From assembly GCA_964017195.1 (NCBI GenBank), contig OZ024896.1:33176307-33240306 (forward strand): DNA of 64,000 bases. The letters run 5' to 3'. Every line of letters begins with the position of its first letter. Positions within the stretch are counted from its first letter, which is position 1. The position numbers were made by a program, and so were the translations under genes. The notes beneath the pieces were generated by a model. The model did no database searches. It saw only the letters and a program-made list of their open reading frames with translations, and was not told the DNA's origin. The DNA is from Siderastrea radians (Eukaryota; Cnidaria; Anthozoa; Scleractinia; Rhizangiidae). Positions 23,858 through 34,700 of the stretch are shown here, piece after piece.

Positions 23858-23908
23858 AGATTGCACAATTCCTTTAACGAGTACTATTTTTCATTTCTTT
23901 CAGGCAAA

Positions 23909-24475
23909 ATGATTCGTCAGATTTTGATCTTCACTGCACTGCTAATTGCAACAGGGATGACAGAAAGACTCCAGGTTGCAGTTTTATCAGAGACGAGCTT
24001 TCAGCAATGCAACAGCACATCATGTGACTGTGCTGCCAGAGACAGTAACCGCGACTTCACAACTTGTAACCAAGCCTGCGCAAATGCTAAATGCAAGACA
24101 CTCAGTTGTTCATCCGGGACATGCCTCCAGGAATGTCACAACTGTCACATGGAGTGCACAAGCGACGTTGGTTATTGTAAACAGCGGTGTCTTTCCGGAA
24201 CATGCTCATTCAAGTGCAATGCCAGACGCTGCGTACAACTATGCGATGATGGAAAGTGTGCTAGCACGTCGTCAGGTTATGAGAAACGGATTTTGCCGAG
24301 ACATTATCTGGTCTTACTTGCTATACTTTTCGCAACGGTTGCCATTCTATCGTGCTTACTTCTTGTATTGTTTTGTTGCAAAGGGGATTGTTGTAGGAGA
24401 TCTGACACCTACTTCAAACTAAAAAATTTCAGCAGTAGCCTGGAAAGTGTGGATTCACTACCAACGTTTGTGTAG
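23909..24475 (+). CDS. Cysteine-rich single-pass membrane protein, paralogue 3
   Basis: Predicted 188-residue type I membrane protein, function unknown. N-terminal hydrophobic signal, then an ectodomain with 18 cysteines. The first two cysteines of paralogues 1 and 2 are missing, while the remaining pattern and the CHNCHMECTSDV core are kept. Membrane segment at about 132-157, a short Cys/Arg stretch, and a tail with SSSLESVDSL ending PTFV (fits a class I PDZ-ligand pattern). The open frame extends upstream to 23618, but that part is MITE sequence. The ATG at 23909 is chosen because it lies six bases after an acceptor (tttctttcag ending 23903) and starts a signal peptide, as in the paralogues. 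The poly(A) signal is at 24755-24760. Confidence 0.85.
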   Translation: MIRQILIFTALLIATGMTERLQVAVLSETSFQQCNSTSCDCAARDSNRDFTTCNQACANAKCKTLSCSSGTCLQECHNCHMECTSDVGYCKQRCLSGTCSFKCNARRCVQLCDDGKCASTSSGYEKRILPRHYLVLLAILFATVAILSCLLLVLFCCKGDCCRRSDTYFKLKNFSSSLESVDSLPTFV

Positions 24476-24754
24476 CACTACAGGGAACGCTCATCGCTTG
24501 AGAGACTGTCAAGTTATGTAATAAGCTAAATTCACATTATGCCTTTGTTTCTCGGTTCTTACAGCCTGGTACCCGCGCGTTCTGTTTTGCTCTTTGTCCG
24601 CGCAAACCCTGGAACAGTTGTGTCGTCTTCCACGTGACAGTGCTGAATAACGCAATGCCCATGTCCCTTACGTCACAGTTAAAACTCGGTTCGAAGTCTT
24701 CTGATTTGAGTTTTAAAACAATTTTCCTTGTTCCCCAACTAAATTTAGAAAGAA

Positions 24755-24760
24755 AATAAA
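24755..24760 (+). terminator. Poly(A) signal of paralogue 3
   Basis: AATAAA, 280 nt after the stop codon and about 1 kb before the convergent SCP2 stop codon. Confidence 0.5.
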
Positions 24761-25754
24761 TACAGCCGTCTGAAACTTAACCATCAAAAGCCATGCTTTA
24801 CCTAATTATGTTTGTTTTTTCAAATTAGAAGACCCACTGTAAATGTCCACCATTTTGAAAAGCCCGCATTGAGTACCGCTGACCAGTTTGAGCGTTTTTG
24901 AGGACATCACGACATCACCACTTAGAGTAGAGTCCAGGCTTAAACGAGTAGGGAATACCAAGGGCCAAGGCTCGTCTTCGCGAAACAAGGCCACCAATGT
25001 GTAAAATGGTTAAAAACAGTTCCCTATGATGCATGATATTTATAGAGTATATTACTGAGATAACTCAGCCATAAGAAAGTGTCAGTAGTTAAAAGTGAAG
25101 GACACATAAGTTATGAAAGTTCTCACAAGACATTTCAACTTCGGTTATTTATTTTGAATCGTCGCGGTAAGTAAAATACATGTGCATGAAGAGTTTACAT
25201 TTGAAAATAAAAATGAAGAATGTATGTGGACTTACTAATATATCAATGTTTCCAATCAATTTTGGAGGAAGTAACGATTCTGGCCATTTTACGAGTTTGC
25301 TAAGCTCTGTAATTGTTTCAAGAATTATTGTATACTATATTCAGATATGTTGAGTATTCCAGAAATCCGATACAAGGGATTTCTAGTGATTATTCTGTTC
25401 ACTCACAAACACAGCCAGCCCATCACCACAAGTGATTTAACTTTTTGATCGATTTCTTTGATTATTATCACACGATACAATAAACAGAGTATTCAAAGGT
25501 ATTTGAAACACCTTTCTTGTGATCTCCTCTGAAAAAGAAAGACCCAAATCTTATAAATATTAGAAGCGATTGAATAAAATGTGTAAGATTTGTGTTGCTT
25601 CCTCAGTTTTAATGATGGATCACAAAAATTAGCGGTTGACAAATTGTGTCATTATTTGCATAAACTAGAAAGACAACACTCGTGTTTACCCACATGTTAT
25701 CATATGCATGAATTTGACTTCAAAATCAAGCTAGTAAGACCTGAGTGGATCAGT
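24761..25754. other. Convergent intergenic region
   Basis: Lies between the tail-to-tail paralogue 3 and SCP2 genes. It should include the SCP2 3' UTR. A minus-strand AATAAA at 25148-25153 is a possible SCP2 poly(A) signal, about 600 nt past the stop. Nothing else is recognised. Confidence 0.4.
25148..25153 (-). terminator. SCP2: Possible SCP2 poly(A) signal
   Basis: AATAAA on the minus strand, about 600 nt beyond the stop codon, and the best-placed hexamer I noticed. Transcript data are absent, so this is only a candidate. Confidence 0.3.
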
Positions 25755-28700
25755 CTACAACTTGGATTTTCCAGCCTTGGGTTGAATTTCTCTCAATTTC
25801 ATTGCCAGTCCCATGTTTCCTTTAATCTTGAGCATGCCTTGGAAGAACGCCTAGTGGCAAAAACGTAACGGTTAGGTGGATGTTATCACACCAATTTTTT
25901 CTCACTGATCTACTGCATACAGTCTATAAGTACCCGAGAATTTAATGAGACCGCGAATATTGGTATGAGGTTGCTAAGCAACATGACCCATCCTGAATTT
26001 AAAAAAAAACGGGGCATCACGGGTGATGAAGTCAAAACGACATGCTTATTACCTGGCAACGACCAAATGTAATTAGCAATAGTAATGCCGCGATCATAAG
26101 CGACTACATCGTGAAACGATAAGGCAGTTTCGATTGAGGGCAAAAAAATCATTCTTACTAGCCAATCAAAACAGACGTAAACAACACGACGAACTAATCA
26201 GAATCGTTGCAAACACACGTGAATCGAGAAAACGCGTACGACCAAGTCAAGAGTATAGTAGGCAATAGTAAGAGTACTATAGAGTACTATACTATAGAGT
26301 AAGCTATAGTAAGCTATAGAGTATAGTAAGTATAGTAAGCAAAACCAAGGCAAACGGGATATTGGTTTCGATACTCGATTGATCAATCAATTTATTTTCC
26401 CTTTCTATCAAGATTAGAAATGTTTCATGTACAAAATATTACAATGGGCTAACTCTGACAGGAACTCTCTGCAAACTCTTTTGGGCTTTGCGAGGAGAGC
26501 ATCTTCAAAAGTGTTAATGTTGGCACATTTAGAATGTCAGTAAAATGAGTTTCCTTTTTTGTGTACGATTACCTGCAATTAACGCCACAAATTTACAGAT
26601 GATTACACCGAGAAAACACCTTCGGACAAATATTTCCTGTCAAAGGACCTACCGTTTGTGGATTCAACTTTCCAGTCATGAGCTTAACAAAATCTTCATC
26701 ACTTATAGTCACTGTACAGTCAGCTTTGTCTAAAAAGTAGTTGATAGAAGGCTGTCAGCACATAACATCAGACGGTGCAGTAAAGAGGATTTTCACAAGG
26801 GACGTTTAGGTCCAACTTCAAGTCTACTGGCTAACCACGACAACGTCACATCCACTAACAGATCGTCAGTATTTTTCTATACATCTCGGGGAAAGCTACA
26901 AACATTAAAGTGTCTTGTCCAAGGAAAACACACAATAGGCCATTTCCGAGTTGCCTCTAGCCTCTTCAAAACGAGGCTACGTGCGAAGTCTTTGATATTA
27001 AATAAATTTTATTTCTCATGCAAATAAAACTCATTTTCACATGAAAGGTTTTGCACTTGGCCTCGTTTTGAAAATGAGGGTCTTTGGAACTCGGAAATGG
27101 CCTATTTCAGAAACCCAGAGTCGAACCACTGGCATTGAGATCGACCTCTAGAAAGAAAGATAACCGTGCCTCAACATAAAGCAACTGGGATTGTTAGCAC
27201 TCCTCCACGGACGAGATGCTAGTCCACGCAGAGTAAACACCAATCTCGTACTCAGAGTCCTCAGGTTTCTTGGTCAGCAGGTCATCGCCGGGAGAGGCTC
27301 TGGGGTGATGGAAAAAAATTTCGATTTTTTCATTGGCTGTTCACTGTCGTCACTGTAACAAAACCAAGGACCATGAACCGTAGGATTCCTGCAGTAACAA
27401 TGCCATTATCCCAGAGTCTCTCCCCGCGACGACCCGCTGACCAAGAAGCCTGAGGACTCTCGGTACGAGGTTGGGTAAACACCAACATTCCGTTAAGCTT
27501 CCTTACTAGTTCACTAGCATCAATTCATGCACCTGAAAGCAGAGAGACAGCGTGGAACGAAGCTTCTTGTCCAAGGAAATAACACGACGTCTACAACCTG
27601 GTCTTACACCATAAACTTTGCCTAACGTACGAGCCCCTACAGCGCGACACCTCCAGCACCGAGGCACTTGCCTCAGTCATTTTTTTCGTTTAACAACCTA
27701 AATACCTAGGAAAAGAATTTAACCATGGACATTGGGCACCTCAGTCATAATTTTTTTTCTGGCTACGGCCCTGTCCAGTTTTCAACACTGCTCAAGACAA
27801 TCAGAAGAATCGTGTTTGAAAAACATATCATTTACCTGGAGCTTTAAACTTTAGAGTGCCGTCTCCATGTTTGGCATCCACGATCCACCATGCTTCCTTT
27901 CCATTAGCGTGTCTGATATTGAATCTAAAAACTCCTTTGATCTTCTTAACTAGTTTAGCACCCTCCTAGGAAGACAAAAGAGAGAAATGAATTAACACTG
28001 GACTTAAAACGCATATCTTTGGAACAATTCGGACAATTCTTTCCTAAAGAGAACTTTTCTGCAAACGGAATACGTCTAGCGGATGGTGACTTGAAAACTA
28101 ATTATTTCAATCAAAAGCATAATGTTATTCCGTTCCCTCGCCCGATGTTGTTAAAAAACGGAAGAAGGTTGCGAAAGATCACAATTACCAGCTATTATGA
28201 TGTTAACACCTCGCACACCAAATAAGTGAAAACATGATGTTCGGAAATGAGGTCTGACCCGGTATATCCCTATTGAAACTTTTTTCCCTGCAATTTAAAC
28301 CCTTGTCTGAGAGGGAAAAAATAAGCTTCTGTGTCCATACTCCTTTCAATGTCTTCTCCATCTCATCAAATATGGCTGCCGCTTTGAAATCTTCTTTCTT
28401 CACTGCTGAGGTGTAGGAAGGTACTGGGCGAAACCTGAGGTCAAGCAAGTGATTAAAAAAAATCCATTAATCTCAGTCAGTCAGTCAGTCGGTCGGTCAG
28501 TCAGTCAGTCAGTCAGTCGGTCGGTCAGTCAGCCAGTCAGCTGGTCAATCAGTCAGTCAGTCAACCAGTCAGCCAGCTAGTCAGTCAGTCAGTCAGTCAG
28601 TCAGCCAGTCAGCTAGTCAGTCAATCAGTCAGACCGTCATTTAGTCAGCCAAGACGTAAGAAAGTTTATTGACGTGTCGATACGTCCTAGCGCGATTTAC

Positions 28701-31700
28701 ACTTTGTTATTTCACTTCCAGAGTTCCAAGGGTTGGAAAATCAGGCTTCAAGGCCAGCCCTAAGTTCAATTTAAATTATCAAAGTAACCTTTAAGGCACT
28801 AATAGTTTATTTTAGATTTGGCTATTTCATGGGCACATAATTATTCAGGGTATCAAAGTATCATGTGAAATGAACGGTTTCTAGCCGACAGCGAAAACCA
28901 GCTGAATGGTCAGCATCTGTTGTGAATGGTCATTTAACCCTTTTAGTCCCAAGAGTTCCCAAAATCACACTTCAAGACAAATCCCAAATTTCATTTTGTA
29001 AAATACTTAAACGTAAATGGTTCCATGTGAAAGTACTGCTGAAGAGGTTTCATTTGAACGGTCACACCATAGGATTTCATCCACAGACTCAAAACTTAGA
29101 ACGACTTTAAATGTGTCCATAACTGATTCTGGGAGTGAAAGGGTTAACTTTGGGTTTTAACGGAAAATTGCATTAAAACTGTGTAGCGCATGTAAATCGG
29201 GATATTCTTGAGGTAAATTAAAATTAGTGTCTCTGCGCTTGAAATAGAAAATGGGGGAAAATCCTCAGACGTTTCGAGACTGCTGTCTCTTCTTCAGTGA
29301 GAAATAATGCCGTTGACGTCTGAGGATTTTCCCCCATTTTCTATTTCAAGCGCAGAGACACTAATTTTAATTTACCTCAAGAATATCCCAACTTTGGGTT
29401 TTATTGACCTATTTTGTTTACTAATACTTCACCTTCTCTGATTGGGAAATCCTAATCGATATAGGGCCACAACAACAGCCCCGCCCAGTCCGAGGTTGTG
29501 TTGAAGTGCCACTCTAGCTCCTGGAACCTGCCTTTTGCCACATTCACCTCGCAGCTGGCGACAAAGCTCAGTGCACTGTGCCAGACCTTAAGTGAATAAA
29601 AGAAAAAAAAAAACATTATGGCAACCTATAGTAAACTAAAGGTCATCTAGCTTTTGAGTTTGCAGAATAAAACTAAAAGTGACCATAGAAGTGGAAGAGA
29701 CTGAGCAATGATTTGCTTTGGGACAAGGCCCCGGTTGTGTAACTGTTGAGCCTTTGGGTGAAATCTGTAAGTACATTCAAATGAAAGCTACTGAGCAGTA
29801 CTTTCCTGTGGTGCTGTTTATTATGCTGTACAAGGTGGCTCTAACTTTGATTCTGTTAATGAAATCCTAAAGCGTGACCATTCAAATGAAAGCTACTAAG
29901 CGGTACTTTTTCTGTAGTACTGCTTATGATGCTGTACAATGTCTTTCTAACTTTTGATTCTGTAGATGAAATCCTAAAGTATGACCATTGAAATGAAAGC
30001 TACTGAGCAGTATTTTCCAGTGGTACTGTCTATTAAACTGTACAATGTGATTCTTACATTTGATTCTGTAGATAAAATTCTGTAGATGTGACCATTTAAA
30101 TGAAAGCTACTGAGCAGCATTTTCCCGTAAAGCTGTTCAGCATACTGTTAAGGTGGTTCTACCGCACGCTTTAGAGTTAGCCTGGGAAAACAGCTGACGT
30201 GTCGCGAGGTCGCCACTTGAGCCCTCGCAAAACAACGTCTGAGTAACGAGCGCAGAAATTTCATACTAGTGATGTGTCACTACCCAGATCTTGGTAGTGC
30301 TTCTGATTAGTTGAAACGAAATTCCCTCGCATTTCAACCAATCAGAAGCACTCCTAGATCTGGGTAGTGCACGTCATCAGTATGGAATTTCTGCGCTTGT
30401 TACTCAGACGTCGTTTTACGAGGGCTCAAGTGGTAACCTCGCGAAACGTCGGCTGTTTTCTCAGGCTACTTTAGAGTCCGTGAATGGAACTTTAGAGTGT
30501 GATCGTGACCTCTCAAACAGTATTTTGTATGGTGCTGTTTATTACATTGTACAGGTGTGAGTGTGGATGAATTCCTTCAACTAAGTGCGACCATTTAATT
30601 CTTTGATGTGGTTCAATTTCTTATGCTGTACAAGGTGGGTGTAACGTTTGTTTCTGTGAATGAAATCCCATGATAAGAACTGAGATTTAACTAGATTCTT
30701 CCGGAAACTGGTCATTTTAAGAGCAAAAGCATTTTAAACTAAGCATCTTTCCCAATGTTGTAATTAGCTACCTGTTGCTCCTAGAGGGTGTCCCTTGGAA
30801 ATGAGTCCTCCGCTGGGATTCACAACCCATTTGCCTCCATAAGTGGTGTCCCCTCTGTCTACTAACTGGCCTCCTTGACCTATTAATTTTCAACACCAGT
30901 TGAATCACTACTGGAAATTATTTAGGATTAATAATTATTTAGGTCATAATAATTAAGAATTATTTTCGGATTAATAATTATTTAGGAAATCATTTAGGAT
31001 AAATAATATCACGTTGCAATGCAAAGTGTTCAGTGAGGGGGGAGGAACGGAATAGGGAGGAGGGAGAAATGGACAAAAAAGTAGGGAGGAAGGAGAAAAC
31101 GGGGCGAAAATGTAGGGAGGAGGGAGAAAATGAAATGTTGGGAGTAGGGAGAGATGAGATGAGGGGGTGATTTTATGGGATTTTTTCAATGTTAACTTGC
31201 ATGATGGCAAGGGGTGGGGGACGGGGAACTTGACGTCGACGACGATCCCGTTGGGTCCCTTGGCACTCCCTTGGTCGGACGTGACCATTTTAAGAGGTGT
31301 TGACGGGCCAACACGACTCCTGTACAGCTCGTTCGTGGTATTTTCTAGGCCGTTATAGCTTAGCTCTAACAAGAAGTTCTTTGACAGACGTCCCTTTTCT
31401 GTACGATAAGAGAGGAGGCTCCCTGAAAAATTCTTTTAAGCTTAGATGGTTTTGTATAAGGAGCCATTTCTCTCTTAGTATGTCTTTGAGACCAAGTAGT
31501 GCTGGGCAGTATTGCGTTACAAACGACAATATTTTCTTCCGTGCGGTTTGATTTTTCTGCGTTACAGCAGAGTGCCTGCCATTGAATTGAACTTCGCCAC
31601 GATATTTTAAGGCTAACCGGATATCTTTTAGATATCAAGTGAAACGTAAAGTCCTTTATGTTCGCCTCAAACGTAGTTTTAGGGGGGGGTTATTCTAAGA

Positions 31701-34700
31701 AGCCTGAGTGCTTCCCCTGGATAAAACTCATTTCCCTGCTCAATAAAGTCATCCACTTCTCCTTTTGTTATGTTCCACAGTGAAAACACGTCATCGATGA
31801 ATCTTTTCCCCACTAGCGGTTTATAGGTACTCTGTCTAAGGATCTCTTTCTCAATATTGGCCATAAAAATGTTAGCAAAAGCTACCGCCATTTTCGTTCC
31901 CATAGCAGTACGATGAGTTTGTAAGTAATCTTTTCCATTGAATTGGAAAGAGTTTTCCTTACGAATAAGACTATAAGCATTTCTCTGAGGTACCCGACTG
32001 GAATGGGGGGCTTGTTATCGTAAAACTCTTGTCTGCTTGGCATATCGTGTTTATCACCTCCTCTTGTGGTATGTTTGTGTAGAGGCTAGTGACGTCCGTT
32101 GAGACTAAGACAACGTCGGCAGGCACTTTTGTCTTTTCCCCAAAGTTTATTAAGTCTGTCGTATCTTTGAGATACGAGTCTTGCGACTGCGCTATAGGCC
32201 GAACGCCAGAGTCTATCAACAAATGATGGAATGCGTTCTTTTAGGCCGTCACACCCTGATATGATACATGTAGGTCTACCGACAAGAGTCGGTTTGTGAA
32301 TCTTTGTATTTAATTGTGTAAAAAACTGGAGCTCTCGGCGGATTAGGCGTGAGAGAAATCCATTTTTCCGTCATGGAGTCAATATGTCCCTCTTGGCTGA
32401 GGGAAGTTACTAGCTGTTGAACTTCTGGGGATGTGGATTCTATCATTGGCTCAACTAGGGACCGGCTTCTGTCGTCAAGTAGCCTCTGGCCCTCCTTAAT
32501 TTTGTCTTGTCTTCATTATGACGGTTACGGTTCCCTTATTTGCATTTTTGAGTACGATGTTTTTGTTGCGAGTTAAATCTTTTAGCGCGCGTCGCTCTCT
32601 GTGCGGCACATTATTATTTTGGTCTGCGCACTTGAATATTCGCAAGGCTGATCTTAACCTCCATGTTCTAAATAACTTTTTAGTGTCACTGATGGCTGAA
32701 TAGGTGGCATCCAGTCCGATTTGACGTGGAAAGGGTGGGGATCGCTATATTTCCCGTGAAATGTATACTGTAATGTATACAACTACAATTACAACGCCAA
32801 AATGTATACTGTACAATTTAAAGTCATTATTATTATTATTATCGTATTTTCTCGATTAAACGCCGGGGGCGTTAATTTAATACTCGGCCTCGTGGACCCG
32901 GCGTTTATTCGAACCCGGCGTTTATTCGGGGCCCGGCGTTTATTTATTGAGTGCATTTTTCGACCTTTTCCAGCCATTCATCTTTTTATCAGCAGTACTG
33001 GAGCTTTGTTGTATTAAGAACCAAATTTCAACAAAAACGTTAAAAATATAAAACAATGCCACCAACTTTGTCTTATCTTAGTGATCATTTTGGTAAGTCA
33101 TCTTGCAAAAAACATTACTGACAGGAACGGTGATTAAGGCTTTTCTCAACATTAATTTTTCTCCGTGAAACACGCAAAAAATGTATCGGCAACTGCTCGA
33201 CAGCAAACGTACTTTGCAAGCAATTGAGGACAAGGTGGTGTCGAGGTTCCGGCTCCATGAGCTCTGAGAAAAGCAAAATTATGGAACGATTCGAGAAACT
33301 GCTGGATAAACGCTGGAGAAACCCTCGAGATGATCCTGGCTTGATGACAAGCCCGCAGAAAAGTTACCATGATTAAAAGAAATTGGCACGATACCTGATG
33401 CGTCGTTTGTTTCTCCGTTTTTATAGTTAGAAGAACAAATGTAAATGGTAGATTAGGTTTGATTATCAGTGGATAAAATTCAAACAAAATGGTAGAAACG
33501 GAACTAGTATGCAGTTACGACACATAATCCTGATTTATTATACTTGCCTCGAATAAACGCCGGGACCTCAAATAAACGCCGGGGGCGTTTATTTTAAACT
33601 TGGCCCAGTAGACTCGGCGTTTATTTGAACCCAGCGTTTATTCGGGGTCCGGCGTTTAATCGAGAAAATACGGTAAGTCTTGCGAACTGCTCGAATCCGC
33701 CATAAGCTGGCGCCTAATATTGTAGAAAGAAAAAAAGCTCGTTGCAATTCACCTGGACGCTGGCGCTCCAACAGAATTGTAAAAACACCGGCTAGACTTT
33801 ATGACTACTTTCAATGAGTAAAAAGGGGCTATGATTAGCTTATGAACTCTCCACTTTTGGTCACTTGGACGCCGTTTCTCGGAGGAAGTACTTTGCTTTA
33901 GGTTTTTTAAACATTAGTTTCTTGAACGGTCAAAACATCTATTTGTTTAGAGGGATTTTTAGGGCATTGCTTGGATTTCTCCAATATTACAAGTCTCTGA
34001 TCTGGAACTCGACTCAGTCACAGAGTTGTGCGTGACAATGTTTAATGATGTTAACAAGTTATCAAACGTGGGCGAAGCAAGTGAATTTCTCGGCTTATTA
34101 ATTCTGGGAGGCGAAAGTTTAGGGAGGAGGGAGAAACAGCCACAAAAAGTAGGGAGGAGGGAGAAATTAGCTGAAAAAGTAGGGAGGAGGGAGATTTACC
34201 CTCCTGTCCCTCCCCTCTCTTCAGTGATTCAATGGGTCAAAAAAAATGATACTTTGTTGCAGCATCATTTATTGGTTTGTTTTTGTTTCCTAACTTCTTC
34301 CAAGGGTTTCACAATTTGGTTTAGAAGCTAAAACTTTGCTTACGTGGGAAATTTAAAATGGATGAAAATTGGCTTCAAACAATGCATTTTCAAGTTACAA
34401 CACTTAACACACGTTTCCATGGCTGTATGGCAACTCTTGCCACACAGCCATACAAACATCTGTAAATTTGGCGTTTTTCAAAAAGGAATCATATTTCCCC
34501 CCATTTTCAACATTTTCCTCTCACATTTTCTCCATTTATCAAATGTGACAGTCTCTCTCAATTATTTATCATGTGCTTTTTTTTTTGCTTTTGCCAAGCT
34601 CACTCGAATTTTCAATACTAATTTATGATAATCTACATGTAGTGCTCAAAAATAATAAAGATAAGAAAAATAAAAATCAATAATTAAAAAAATAAATAAA

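Noticed and set aside
23618..23908. N-terminal extension of paralogue 3 (97 codons)
   Set aside because: It consists mostly of a palindromic MITE, crosses a splice acceptor, and has no counterpart in the other two paralogues.
28203..28448. Separate 81-codon gene on the minus strand
   Set aside because: It is SCP2 exon 15 (28341-28434) read through into intron on both sides.
28478..28640. Possible CRISPR-like array (regular TCAG repeats)
   Set aside because: A simple 4-bp microsatellite in a eukaryotic intron, with no spacers.
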